Below are positions 23,662 to 35,062 of a DNA stretch of 64,000 nt, piece after piece (positions within the stretch are counted from its first letter, which is position 1; each line of letters opens with the position of its first letter). The position numbers were made by a program, and so were the translations under genes. Under the pieces are notes generated by a model that saw only the letters and a list, made by a program, of their open reading frames with translations, was not told the DNA's origin and did no database searches. The DNA comes from Epiperipatus broadwayi (taxonomy: Eukaryota; Onychophora; Udeonychophora; Euonychophora; Peripatidae), in assembly GCA_028023455.1 (NCBI GenBank), contig JAQFVV010000277.1:560001-624000 (forward strand), written 5' to 3'.

Positions 23662-23703
23662 TCCCCAGACTAGTTTCTGGCTTGTGGCCTTCGTCAGTGA
23701 GGA
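23662..23703 (-). ncRNA. Hammerhead ribozyme, family A unit 3
   Basis: Same as unit 1, with CUGACGA core; all stems paired except the A-A base of stem II. Confidence 0.65.
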
Positions 23704-24165
23704 ACTTTGGATCAGAGAGCACTGCATCTAGATCTTAGGATCTAATGCAACCCTCTAGCAACCACCTTTTATCTCCACTTAACTACAAAACTATGAGAAT
23801 GAAATTGAAAACACAAAAAATATTTTCAATCTAAGCTCAATAGCTTATATAGTCATATGGGTCTGAACTCAGTTCAGCACCCATACATTTTGGTGTCGTT
23901 GGCTCTTTTACAACCATAGCCACCACTATGCCTATTAGGCAGGATTGGTGGCTATGGTTGTAAAAGAGCCAAAGACACCAAAATGTATGGGTGCTGAACT
24001 GAGTTCAGACCCATATGACTATATAAGCTATTGAGCTTAGATTGAAAATATTTTGTGTTTTCAATTTCATTCTCATAGTTTTGTAGTTAAGTGGAGATAA
24101 AAGGTGGTTGCTAGAGGGTTGCATTAGATCCTAAGATCTAGATGCATTGCTCTCAGATCCAAAGC

Positions 24166-24207
24166 TCCTCACTGACGAAGGCCACAAGCCAGAAACTAGT
24201 CTGGGGA
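24166..24207 (+). ncRNA. Hammerhead ribozyme, family A inverted unit
   Basis: Plus-strand copy in the inverted unit: UCCUCA, CUGACGA, GGC-CACAA-GCC, GAAAC, UAGUC, UGGGGA. Predicted cleavage follows C24201. The ACUAGU stem III is self-complementary, which would favour pairing between two ribozymes. Confidence 0.65.
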
Positions 24208-24315
24208 TATTGGATGAGTAGGCATTAGATAGGGATTTTATGCACAAGCCTTCTGGCATCCATTGATTACTCTGTTTAGCACAGGTGGCAATACTGTATG
24301 GAGAGTTTTGCTCTG

Positions 24316-24328
24316 TTTAAATAAGTTA
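24316..24328. repeat. Target-site duplication, right, of the family A array
   Basis: Perfect match to 20006-20018. Confidence 0.75.
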
Positions 24329-24407
24329 CAAAGTAGAGTACTAAATTTCATTTAAAAATGCAGACTCAAAACTCAAAAAGTTGTAGAAATATATGTGACA
24401 GATGTAA

Positions 24408-24429
24408 TATATATATATATATATATATT
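24408..24429. repeat. (AT)n microsatellite
   Basis: About ten AT dinucleotides bordering the next element. Confidence 0.85.
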
Positions 24430-24840
24430 GGACTCATACTTTCAAGCTTCCTGTAGCTATCCACTCACGTGACCACATACATGTGAAATGATCTTCAATA
24501 TACATATTTTATGCTGAACCCACACTCATCAGTTGGTCCAGATCATCATTTTCCACATACATATATGCTCATTACTCAGTTTATATTAACACAGCAAATC
24601 TTCAAACTTTAATAAACAGACTTTAATCTTTTTCACCTACTAAGTTTTCAATCATCCTTAACATCGAAAATCTGATGATGGAACACTTGAGGTCCTTATT
24701 GATAGCATGAAGTACATATATTGGGGGATTTTTTTTTCACATGTATGTGGTCGTGTGTATTGGTTGTATAAGATGGAGTGGATAGCTGTAGGGAGCTTGA
24801 AAGTCTGAGTTCAAGTCCCTTATAATTACATTAAGTTCAG
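24430..24840. mobile_element. Family B palindrome, truncated
   Basis: Left arm about 24430-24690 is a B unit with the ribozyme side on minus. The right arm (about 24700-24840) is a shorter inverted copy ending AAGTCTGAGTTCAAGTCCC, complementary to the left end. The left-arm ribozyme (24495-24537) keeps CUGAUGA but has lost G12; the right arm lacks the core altogether. Confidence 0.6.
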
Positions 24841-25940
24841 TATAGACAATATACTTGTAGTTAAATATTATATATATATGTGTTTAGCACTCATGAAAAA
24901 TTTTGCCTCTTCATCATATTTTTATTATGCAATCAGCAAAACAGCATCCAATCAATACAGACTTATGCATAACCTTTGCCTACTAACTAATAAGAGCTAA
25001 ATTGCATTTGCTGATCAGTAATTGTGGTTATCTGGATTGACTAGTATATTGCCGGGAATAAAATTTCTAACTTTATTTGATCATAAGAAATACCTTTTTA
25101 CTGACCAAGAACTACCTGGTTATCTGGATTGATTATTGTTAGGCTATCTTCTAAGAAAATTTTTAATCTCATTTAGTTATGGGTGTGGCAGGGTCAAAAT
25201 ATACCGTATGTAGGACATATCAAAGAGAAATTCTTTCTTAAACAGGGGCTATTAATTCCTTTATCAGGGGAAGCTTTCGGAAGCAGAATGAATGAGGATT
25301 TATAATGCAAAAGAAAATGGAATTATAATATCAATATCACAATTTAATGAGAAAATGCACAATAGACTCAGGAAGAGGTGATCATTAAGAAGATTAGAAA
25401 GGATGTATAAATTATTGTAGTAACTTAGTGTTTAAGAGATAATGTAAAGCAATGGTTGAAATTAACAAACTCAGCACTGGTAGCATTCCATTTACTAAGG
25501 TTGCTTAACTGTTTATAGTTTATATAACAAAGACTATTATCGTTCTAATACTCATTTTATTCTAACTAGTCTTGCCAAATTTTGAAGCTTTTGCCAAATA
25601 GAAACGGTAGTGATTCGACTACATGGTGATTTCAGGAGGGATTATCATTGGTCGGGATTTATAACAGGATGATTCCGTTTGTGACATTTTTTTTATAATA
25701 GTTTTACAGGAAATATTTTAGGGATTAAAGTGAGAAGTAGGAGATGCATTCGTTAAATGTAGTTATTTTGTAAGTCACGCTTTAGATCTCCAGCAGATAT
25801 TATAAGAGCCATCAGATGAGAGTAATAAAATCACTTTAAAGCTCTGTAAAATATAGCTTTAGGTTAAGATGATGATAGAAGCCAACGTTGCAATTTCCAG
25901 AGTTTGAATATTTCAGCATCTCCTGAACAACTGAAATATT
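24841..25940. other. Nothing recognised
   Basis: No element or coding region recognised. Confidence 0.45.
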
Positions 25941-25949
25941 TGATTTAGG

Positions 25950-26795
25950 TTTTAAAAAAAAGAATTAGAAATTAACAATAAAGATACTTGGTTAAACTAT
26001 TAATGTGTGGTAACAAGATACAGAAATTAATCACAGAATTAAATCCGTATAGAGAATTTTTTATTAAAAGGCTATATTAAAATAAAAATTTGGTAGATTT
26101 TTTCAGTTAAAGGATTCTACTAGTGTCTACTTATGTGTCTGAGAAGGGTTTTCGAAATTAACAGAAACTGCAGATACAGAGGATATATATATATCGGAAA
26201 TGGTAGAGAAATTGAAAACAAAATACATGAATATGAGAACAAACAATTATCATTGATGTTATTGAAAGAATAAAGAGGGTGAAATAAAGCTGGGTTTGAT
26301 ATATTACTAGTGGATGAACCAGTAGTTGGACAACAAGTTTTAAAACTAAATCCTAAGAGATTGTAGACACCTAGAAGAAGACCACAAGTAAAGTTAATGA
26401 ATATGATTAGAACATTTTATGGAGTTGCAAAAACTATGGATTGTTACACTTGGATATATATGCACGTTATAATAAATTGATGATGATCAAATGATGAGAT
26501 AATCACATGAAAGATTGATGGATAAGATTAAAACATTTTCTAGTGTAAAAGAATCTGTGGATTAGAAGCATTAAACGATACTTCGATAAATCATAATAGA
26601 TTCATAATATACAGAACGGTAATGATGATTGGCTGGAATAGAGACCTAGAAGAAAAAGCATTTAAGGGTTTGATAACTAAGATTAGAACAATTTCTGGAA
26701 TAATATGGATTAGAAACATTTAATTATACTTGGATTAAATCTTCATCTTGCAGTAGATCGATATTGATCAAAAGGATGGTGATGATCACCTATCA
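25950..26795 (+). pseudogene. Ancient RTE-like LINE 3' relic with repeated terminus
   Basis: Weak but collinear match to the C-terminal third of family R (56590-57410): a degraded TYGSETW region near 26120-26180, MRTNN for REQTG near 26235, PRRRPQVKLMNMIRTFYGV (about 26370-26430) for PRKRPHVRWMDEI, then GATGATGAT-type tail. The last ~120 bp is then repeated twice more in worn form (about 26500-26615 and 26640-26790), the final copy ending CTTGCAGTAGATCGATATTG. Heavy decay implies great age. Confidence 0.5.
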
Positions 26796-28860
26796 TTGTT
26801 TTGTAATTATTCAACATTACTTTTTAAATTTATCTTTAACTATTTGACTTTACTATATGTTCGTTTGCGGTTAAAGTTATATATGGCGTCTTTATTATGT
26901 TCCTCCACCGATAATTCCATTCTCTTAGATTCATTTTTTCGAGATCAAATGTTAACTAAACATTAACCCTTTTAATTCCTTTGCATATAAATATTAATAA
27001 TCTCATAAAATAGAATAAGGAAATATAATGATTTATTGGAGTTTAATCCGGGGCACTTTTAAAATAAAAAATATGTATTTCTTGTATCGTTACTTTTTAT
27101 CAGGTAGAACTCTTAAAAATTGTGGAATTAACTGTTTTTATTAATGATCTCAGAAAGCCAGCTTTAGTTACGCATTTCTCCATCGTTACAACTAATTGAT
27201 TAAAACATGAAACTATTAAGCATTTTTACTCAGGAGAAATGTTAAATGCAAAGTTGAAATAATTAACTTTTTAATGTGTTGTTTTTTTTAAAAAAAAAGA
27301 ACTAGCATTTATTGGTCTAATAATCTCAAAAGATTTGGGTAAAATAATTGAAAATTACAGGCAATAAATTTTGACTGCATTAATGTTTCATTAAATGTCG
27401 CTAGAGAGAGCTAATATAGATCGAAATGTCTATGAAGGAAAGGATAACTTAATTGTGTATTAATTGGCTTTTGTAACTTCTTCCCCTAAAGACAGATTAG
27501 GGTAATTAGGCAGTAACTTTTGCTCATCATTCATGGTAGGGTACTAATATTTGCCACTAATATTTTATTCATTCTAGCGTTCCAATACTTCGAGCTGCTT
27601 CACCCCTTTACCCATTAGAACAGCAGAGTCTTAAGATGGCAATAATTTCAAAAAAGTATTAGTTTAATAAGAGAAAGTGTGTTTGGGAGATTGTATTATG
27701 GATTGAAATATTGAAAAAAGAATAAATTATTCAAAGTAGAGATATGGTAATTACAATGTCTAGGCACTTGGATTGGTTGTATGAACACACGCGCATAAGC
27801 AAAGTGTATCCCAGTAAGCCGTGATAAGTTTTCTCTATAAGCTACTTGCATAATTTTAAGACGCGAACATGTCTGAAGACTGGATCACGAGTTATGACAC
27901 AAAGTGTCACATCATGTTTATTACCTTCATTATCAATGCTCTTCCTATGATCATGAAATCTTGAAAACCATCTGACTCCGTGCTTCATTGCCACACATAT
28001 TTTTAATCATTTGAAACACTTCAGTAGCTATTTTAATCTTTTTAAAACAAAATGTGATCTTAGCATGTTATTCCAACATGGGTTAAAATACGAAACACAC
28101 GCACATTTCATGTAATAAGTCGAGATCCAAACATTTTAGCAACTAATAGCTAAACTACGACATTCCATAATACATGCATTGATTCACATATGTCGTTGCA
28201 ATAATACATGTATTGATTCACAGATGTCGTTGCAGGAAGCTTGGATAGAAAACCAAATGATGAGCATGGTAATACAGTAAAATAAAGTTCATTATCATCA
28301 TAACCTGCACTCCATGTCCTAAATACTGACTATCATATAGATTTCTCCAAAACACAAATCGTATCCATAAATATCAATATGAACATTTTTTTGTAGAAAT
28401 ACCAAACTGGGTTTAATAAAATGAGAGTCAAACTACTTCAGATATGAGACGGTTTTTAACAGAAATGAAACAGAAAGTATTATCTAAATTTAAATTAAAA
28501 ATCTTATTATTTGGTCTCTATTACCTCAATTTGATTTTCGTTTTTTCATTTATAAATACTATTTTTGTTATCTCTTGTTTTTGTTATAATTGAGTAAACT
28601 CTTCAACTGGTTATAGTTTAGTTCTATCATATTATGTGTTCTACTTTTTTCTGCAGATCTTAATTATTTTTTTACAAATTTCTAGGTCTTTGCAGTAACT
28701 GCTCAATAACATTTTTACAAGTAGAAGGCAAATGCTATTTTTCTAAAAAATGATATTTATACAATTTGTATTGTGATTGTCATCAGAAGTTATTATGGGT
28801 TATAATATTTTTTTACATCTGTGAAAGTCTTTGTTTTACTATATATTACATATTTACACA
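26796..28860. other. Nothing recognised
   Basis: Two kb of AT-rich DNA. A short local direct repeat of TTGATTCACA-ATGTCGTTGCA occurs at about 28178-28234. No gene or element supported. Confidence 0.45.
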
Positions 28861-28884
28861 GTGTCGACCTCTATAAACTACTGG

Positions 28885-29665
28885 TGTCAATTGTTTTTAA
28901 CCTTAAAGTATGGATGGCAGAAGAGTTGAAGCCGTGGAGTAGATTGAAGCCTTTCCATTAAAGGTTGAAGATTTGCAACCTTAATATAAACCAAACACTG
29001 ATAATATATATATATGTGTGGGAGATGATGATCTGAACCAATAGATGAGAGCTGGTTCAGCACGAAATACATATATTGGAGATCATTTATCTTTTTCACA
29101 AGTGTGATTATGTACCGGTTGTAGGAGACAGAGTGGATAGCTGAAGGGAGATTAAAAATCTGTGTTCAAATGCCCTGTATTACATTTAAACTCTTAATAT
29201 ATGAATTATGCTTGTATTTCAAAAATGTTACAGATTTAGCCTGTATCCTGCCGATTCCTCCTGTGTATTTAAATAAACATGATCCTATATATGAGGGGTC
29301 AGAGTGACTTAAGGACAACATTGGCTAATAATAATATTGACATCAACAAGGGATTTGGGTATTCTATTATCAGATTTTCAATGATATAAACAGCTGAAAA
29401 GTTGAAGGGTGGAGTATATTGAAGCCTACCCACCAAAGTTTGAAGATTGCTATATTAATGTAAATTGAGCACTGATTATATATATATGTATGGGAGATGA
29501 TGATTTGGACTAATGAATGGGTGCTGGTTCAGCATGAAATATGTATATTGGAGATTTATCTTTTTTACATGTATGTGTTCATGTGTACCAGTTATATGAG
29601 AAAGAGTGGATAGCTGAAGGGAGTTTAAAAGTCTGTGTTTAAATACCATATATATGTATGTATGT
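28885..29665 (+). mobile_element. Two family B units in direct tandem
   Basis: Units at about 28885-29190 and 29280-29665, both with the ribozyme strand on plus. They end in GTGTTCAAAT-type boxes resembling the B-box-like terminus of other B units. Both hammerheads are damaged: UAGAUGA at 29042-29048 in place of CUGAUGA, and a disrupted core near 29510-29555. Confidence 0.6.
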
Positions 29666-29738
29666 GTGTTAATTCTAATATTCCCATGGATAAATTATTT
29701 CCAGGAGTTTACAGGCAATAAAAACATAATAGCTAAAT

Positions 29739-29780
29739 AGCTGATGTTTCAGTACAATAACAAGTACTTTCCTCAGAGCT
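29739..29780 (-). ncRNA. Hammerhead-like motif, family C left arm
   Basis: On minus: stem I AGCU / AGCU, core CUGAGGA, stem II AGUAC / GUACU (five perfect pairs, preceded by one extra A), GAAAC, AUC with U16.1 and C17. Stem III is only one or two pairs. The right arm shows G-U where this arm has G-C, so the stem is preserved. Confidence 0.5.
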
Positions 29781-30560
29781 TTTTCTTTCTCAAATCATAA
29801 GAATGTTTGTGGTGAGATTTAAAATTGTTATTTTTTCCTTTGTTATATTATCCTCATTCTCAAATTCTATTGGTTGAGAAGTTTTTAAAAAATATTTTAT
29901 CCTCCAATCTCTTTTTTCAAATATTGCTAATTTTCTTTAATTCACACTTTTCATTTATGCTTTTAGACCTTTTAAAAATCTCTACAGTCTCCCTTAGTAG
30001 TCTCTGGACATATTGTTCATTTTTTGTCAGAATATGTATTTATTAAAATTGATGTCATGGTTGGCTAATTTAATGTTTGAATAAGTAAATGGTTGATAAA
30101 TTATATTTTTCTCTAACTGCCAAAATGTGTCAAGGTATAAATGAAATTCCATGTGGAGTTGTTTCCATTCATACATTGAACAGATCAATCATAGAATAAA
30201 CATAAGAAAGGAAGAATACATTTTGGCAGTTAGAGAAAAATCTAATTCATCAGCTATTTATCCACACATTAAATTAACTAACCATAACAACAATTTTAAT
30301 AAAACACATATTCTGGAAAAAAAATAAATAATATTACCAGATACTGCTAAGGGAAGCTATAGAGATTTTTAAAATGCCTACAAGCATAAATGTTACATGT
30401 GGATTAAAGAAAATTAACAATATTTGGAAAAAGCTATTGGAAGTTAAAGTATTTTTTAAAACTTCTCAACCAATAAAATTTGGGAATGAGAAAAAAATAA
30501 CAAAGGAAAAAAATAATTTAAAATGTCATCACACACATTCTTATGATTTGAGAAAGAAGT

Positions 30561-30602
30561 AGCTCTGAGGAAAGTACTTGTTATTGTATTGAAACATCAG
30601 CT
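30561..30602 (+). ncRNA. Hammerhead-like motif, family C right arm
   Basis: AGCU, CUGAGGA, stem II AGUAC / GUAUU (one wobble), GAAACAUC, AGCU. Predicted cleavage follows C30598. The extra A after the core is a departure from the consensus. Confidence 0.5.
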
Positions 30603-30640
30603 ATTTAGCTATTTTATTTTTATTACATGGAAGCTCTTAG

Positions 30641-31100
30641 AAATAATACTATGTATATATATCAAGGATGAAGACTTCATATATTGGATGAAGTGAGTGC
30701 TTCTGTAGAATTCATTAAAAAGTTTGCTTTAATTAAAATTCAGTTTTAAAATTTCATTAAAATATGTACATATTCAACCTCACAAAATTGATCCAACAAA
30801 TTGCATATACAATAGTGTAGTAAAAACAATAAGTAAATTACTGTATATAAACTATTTTGCCAAGTGTAAAAAAAATTCTCTATTCTATTTTGCTAAACAT
30901 AAAAGAAGAATGAACTATTCAAATTTATTATTTTTTGTATGGAATTTCTGTTGACTTTCATTTTTTTTTACCAGTAGTTGAATTGTTTTTATATGAAGCA
31001 AATAATAAGTTTGACCATCACATTATTTGTTGATTATAAGAAGTTCAAACAATGGTAAAATGTAATTTAAAGTTAAAACTTAGGAATATTAAAAGCATTT
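30641..31100. other. Nothing recognised except a local echo
   Basis: A stretch at about 30885-31080 recurs, diverged, at 31655-31850 (both contain TTTTTGTATGGAATTTCT and CATCACATTATTTGTTGATT). The duplicated flanks sit on either side of the family A element at 31117. Function unknown. Confidence 0.55.
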
Positions 31101-31102
31101 GG

Positions 31103-31116
31103 AAGATAAAAATATC
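31103..31116. repeat. Target-site duplication, left
   Basis: AAGATAAAAATATC, identical over 14 bp to 31565-31578. Confidence 0.75.
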
Positions 31117-31564
31117 ACATGATCACTATCTCATACTAGCACATAATTGTTATTAAACAATTCAAAACAAAGCAAAACTCTCCATATATATAGTAGTGCC
31201 AAAGACACCAAAATGTATGGGTGCTGAATTGAGTTCAGACCCATATGACTATATGAGCTATTGAGCTTGGATTGAAAATATTAATTGTGTTTTCAATTTC
31301 ATTCTCATAGTTTTGTAGTTAAATAGAGTTAAAAGGTGGGTGCGGGAGGGCTGCATTAGATCCTAAGATCTAGGTGCAGTGCTCTCAGATCCAAGGCTCC
31401 TCACTGATGAAGGCCACAAGCCAGAAACTAGTCTGGGGATATTGGATGAAAAGGCACTAGATAGGGATTTTATGCACAAGCCTTCTGGCATCCATTGATT
31501 GCTCTTGTTAGCACAAGATGGCACTACTATATGGAGAGTTTTGCTTTGTTTTAAATTGTTTAAT
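31117..31564 (+). mobile_element. Family A element, single inverted-arm copy
   Basis: Starts with the ~35-bp tail (ACATGATCACTATCTCATAC), then terminal inverted repeats AACAATTCAAAACAAAGCAA and complement around a unit in ribozyme-plus orientation. It carries a 14-bp perfect target duplication, the longest in the window. No ORF. Confidence 0.75.
31398..31439 (+). ncRNA. Hammerhead ribozyme, family A
   Basis: UCCUCA, CUGAUGA, GGC-CACAA-GCC, GAAAC, UAGUC, UGGGGA; all stems intact apart from the family-wide A-A at 10.1-11.1. Predicted cleavage follows C31433. Confidence 0.65.
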
Positions 31565-31578
31565 AAGATAAAAATATC
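31565..31578. repeat. Target-site duplication, right
   Basis: Partner of 31103-31116. Confidence 0.75.
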
Positions 31579-31864
31579 TTGATAATAATATTATCTATAC
31601 TTAAACTAGTCATGGTCTGATTAGCAGATAAGAGAATTCCACATTTTTCTCTAAACTATTTTGCCAAACATAAAAAAGAAGAATGAACAATTCAAACTCA
31701 TTATTTTTTGTATGGAATTTCTATTAACTTTCAATTTTTTTTTATCAATAGTTGAATTGTTTTTATGCAAATATTGAGTTTGACCATCACATTATTTGTT
31801 GATTGTAAAAAGTTCAAACAAAGCTAAAATGTAATTAATAGTTAAAACTTAAAAATGTTACTCA

Positions 31865-31937
31865 AGTGTTGGTGGCTTAGTGGTTAGTGTAGCTGCCTTC
31901 CATGCAGCCGGCCCGGGTTTGCTTCATGGTCAACACT
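31865..31937 (+). tRNA. tRNA-Gly(TCC)-like sequence, probably pseudogene or SINE head
   Basis: Seventy-three nt fold as a cloverleaf: acceptor AGTGTTG / CAACACT (seven pairs), D arm with TAGTGGTTAG loop, anticodon arm GCTGC / GCAGC with loop CTTCCAT (anticodon TCC, Gly). The T arm (CCGGG / CATGG, loop TTTGCTT) is imperfect, with TTTGCTT instead of TTCGANT, and there is one extra base before the acceptor 3' strand. A-box-like GGCTTAGTGG is good; the B box is damaged. A run of A follows at about 31949. A functional tRNA is unlikely. Confidence 0.5.
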
Positions 31938-32440
31938 TTGACATTTAAAAAAAAACTTAAGCATAGGTATGTAATATGTATATATTAGCTATTGCATAAA
32001 AATTATTGTGGCAAGTAAAATAAAAATATTATATAAAAAAAGATCATGTAGTGTGGTTCCCTTCCTAAAAAGTCATGCTTTATCACTGATATATATTAGT
32101 AGCTTAAATGTGAAGATATAAAACAACACTCACTCAATAATGTATACATATAATTTTTTATACGAATCAATTATATATATATATTTAAAAACTGATTTTA
32201 TTATGTAGTACATTTGATTTATGTATTATTTTTTGTTATTACTTAAGGACTACATATTTTCAATTTCATCAATTAGTTCTTGATATATTTTACTTGCTTG
32301 CTATCATTTGTTTTAAATACTAATTTTCATTATTACTATGAGCTTCTCATATTGGGTTGCGATTATTACTTGTATAATAATATATATAATGACCACTAGA
32401 TGACACCGTATGTCTACATTTCTTTTTCTTAAATAAAAAA
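31938..32440. other. Nothing recognised
   Basis: AT-rich, no element recognised. Confidence 0.45.
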
Positions 32441-32444
32441 TAGT

Positions 32445-33000
32445 GAGTTAGAGAGATGGAGAACTAGTATGGAGAGTAAAAAGAGTTTAAATATATATAG
32501 AAATAAACAGAATATTAGGTGTGAGTTAATTTATGATAGTAGTAAGGAAAGTAGTTTATTGTTTAAGGCTGGAACAGGATCTTTAGCAACAAGAGAATAT
32601 ACATGTAAATGGAAAAATATGGGTGATTTAGTCTGTAAATTATGTAAGGAAGGAATAGAAAATATTAGGCATCTGTTAATTGAATGTAAATGCTTGAAAA
32701 CAGAAAGGGTACATATAATGAAGTTATGGAAAAATAACTATGAAAAAAGTGATTATACAGAAAGTAGATTATTGGTTTTTATACTGGGTTTGGAAAAAGA
32801 TAAGGGGGATTTAGATATAAAGGCTGTAGAGTTGACAAAGATTATGTTGTGGAAATGGGATGGAGCAGAATATGGGAAAACTTAGACTGGGGAATGTAAA
32901 ATTAAGTAGCTAACACGTTTTTCTTGGTATAATTGCTGAGAGATTCTTGACTTTGTTTAAGAAGAAGCTACAGTGCATCACATCACATCACATTATTTCT
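32445..33000 (+). pseudogene. 5'-truncated LINE family L, 3' end
   Basis: The open frame 32469-32885 (138 codons) matches the C-terminus of the family L copy (14110-14520): KKSLNIYR start, VCKLCKEGIENIRHLLIECKC zinc-knuckle segment near residues 54-74, and LTKIMLWKWDG end. It is cleaner than the 14-kb copy (no internal stop), so likely younger. The 3' end is GTGCATCACATCACATCACA, a pentanucleotide microsatellite tail instead of poly-A. Confidence 0.75.
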
Positions 33001-34317
33001 AAGGAGAGTTATAAAATGGCAAAAAGCTAGTTGAATACAATATATATATATATTTATAAAATATATTTAAACTATTGTTTTTATAGATATAGTAGTTTTT
33101 ATTTGTAATGCAATAAAAATTTAGAAATGGATCAGAAGTATTGGCTTTTTTTAAACCCGCAATAGGTACAACACTTTTTTTAATAATGTAATCACTGCAG
33201 CCAGTATTGATACTGTCCATGAGAAAAGTGTTATTTTATGATATAATTAAGGTTCCAAATGGGCATTTAAAATAAATAAAAATAAGTTTAAAACAATTAC
33301 TTCAGATTAGAACATTTTTGGCCCATTTTTTGATGTGCTTCATTCAAATTGACTTGCTATGTATTCTGTGTATATAAAAAGTTTTGTTTTTCAACCATAA
33401 CGTCATTCAGATATTTTTTTTAGGAAACTTAGGATCAGTTATTATAATGAAATAAATTTTATATTTTTTTAATTATGAGCATTACTTACAAAAATATTAC
33501 AATATTTCTATAATAATGTAAAAAATACAATCATAGCTCATAAAAAGCAGAGAAATAAAATTACTTATCTTTAAAGTAAAGCTAGTATGAAATACTACCG
33601 ATGCAAAACAGCAAAATGCATACAAATTATTTTTTTTTATAAAATATTGTGGGTATGTATTCATCTCATAAAATTCTATAAAATCAAAAAACATATGAAA
33701 ATTTTCCAGTATAATATACGGCTTGTAGATATAGCAAATTAATTAACATCTTTTATAATTTTTTTTTTAAAACTGAAGATAATTTTTGTTCAGTCAAAAC
33801 TCAGACATTTAACAGGAAGAAAAATAGGTGATAATCCAGAATCAAAGCCATTTCTACTTTATAATTTCCAATGTACTTCTTAACAGAAAATAATTTTGCC
33901 ATATTATCGCAATTATTGAGAGTTTGATATTTAAAGAATGTTTACACCTCTTTATTTATCCTTTGATGTGACTGACTTTTAGTTCGAACAGTAAAATGGA
34001 ATTAAAAGTATTTGCTGAATGTCAAACTTTTTAGCTTTGAATCCCAAACTCATTATAAAGGCAAAAGTCAAAACCAATGTGGGGATTGGAATTTAAATAC
34101 ACTCACACCTAGTACTCATTGTTTCTTCATTTTTACTATAGATGGCGCTAGAGTAGGAAACTGCTCGTTTTTAATTATATAATATGATATATTGATTTAC
34201 AATATATTGTAAATATGTACTCTAATAGTTACTAAAATTAAGTTAGTCCTGTTATTTAATATTTATGCAAGATAAAGTGAGAAGTTTTAAAACAGATAGA
34301 ATAATTAAATGGCTTTA
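33001..34317. other. Nothing recognised
   Basis: AT-rich, short open frames without motifs. Confidence 0.45.
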
Positions 34318-34425
34318 TTGCTTGAGAGTTCATAAGAAATTTGAGCACCAGATATACCAGCGATGGAATTGAACCAAAAATCTTACGCTCTGGAGTCTAA
34401 TACTCTACCACAAACTACACAGAAC
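34318..34425 (-). repeat. SINE family S, minus-strand copy
   Basis: On minus: TAGTTTGTGGTAGAGTATTA (A-box region), GACTCCAGA in the anticodon-loop position (CCA, Trp-like), GGTTCAATTCC (B box), then the body GTGCTCAAATTTCTTATGAA. This is the clearest view of the family S head. Confidence 0.65.
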
Positions 34426-34794
34426 AAGCAAAAGATTAATCTTTAAGTACATATATGCTGCACTGAAATGATAATTAATTTAATATACAGAATTTATTGT
34501 AAAGGTATATATATATCTAATCCCATAGATATTATAATTAATTATTTCCATTTAATTTTAAGGTTTTCAATATCATATGGATAGTTTAAAATAATGAAAG
34601 ATTGATAATGGCAGATCTGAGAATTGTATTGCTAAATTCTTATTTTTTAATCAAATTCAAAAAATGATGGATTAATTTTTTTGTCACTTTCCTCATCTAT
34701 ACAGTTGCATCTGTCTAAATGGTTAAAACCAGGTTAAATAAGATCATGATGAACATATATTTTTAAATTTGGTATAGCCCCTCTCCTCCAATAA
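34426..34794. other. Nothing recognised
   Basis: No repeat or gene recognised. Confidence 0.45.
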
Positions 34795-35062
34795 GTATAT
34801 CTTCATCATCATAATCAACAACAACCATTATCAATCCACTGCAGGATGAAGGTCTCTCCAAGTTCAATCCATCTTTTCCTATCTTTAGCTTCTCTTCTCC
34901 ACATCACCCCTGCACATTTTCTTTTTCATCCATCCATCTCACATGTGGACTTTTTCTGGGTCTTTTACAATCTCTTGGAATCCAATTCAAAATTTCAATT
35001 GTCCATCTATTATCATCTCTTCTAACAATATGTCCAGCCCAACTCCACTTCAGTCTTTTAAT
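34795..35062 (-). pseudogene. RTE-like LINE family R, 3' terminal fragment
   Basis: On minus the sequence follows 57165-57410 closely: WSWAGHIVRRDDNRW, then RPRKSPHVRWMDE and ETFILQWIDNG, ending in a TTGTTGTTGATTATGATGAT tail. It is a short 5'-truncated insert. Its similarity to the full copy suggests family R was active after family Q. Confidence 0.75.

Larger units (their letters stand above)
20019..24315. mobile_element. Family A hammerhead array (PLE pseudo-LTR-like), four units
   Basis: Three direct units of about 457 bp (20019-20468, 23046-23502, 23503-23943) are followed by an inverted unit (23944-24315). The first unit starts with a ~40-bp tail (TCACATGATCAC...) that has no counterpart at the far end. 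The whole block is flanked by a perfect 13-bp duplication TTTAAATAAGTTA (20006-20018 and 24316-24328). A 2.57-kb foreign element sits between units 1 and 2. No ORF is present. Tail, tandem-plus-inverted layout and long variable target duplications are Penelope-like traits. Confidence 0.75.
29710..30640. mobile_element. Family C palindromic element (PLE-like)
   Basis: Arms about 29710-30130 and 30205-30640 are complementary along most of their length; the loop centres near 30170. The outer ends are AATAGCTAAATAGCTGATG and its complement. Both arms contain CUGAGGA...GAAACAUCAGC, a sequence type widespread near Penelope-like elements. Open frames at 29825-30046 and 30374-30562 are two strands of the same arms and carry no protein motif. 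Confidence 0.65.

Noticed and set aside
20019-24315. CRISPR-like array of regular repeats
   Set aside because: Units are about 457 bp, lack spacers, include an inverted copy and are flanked by target duplications in eukaryotic DNA.
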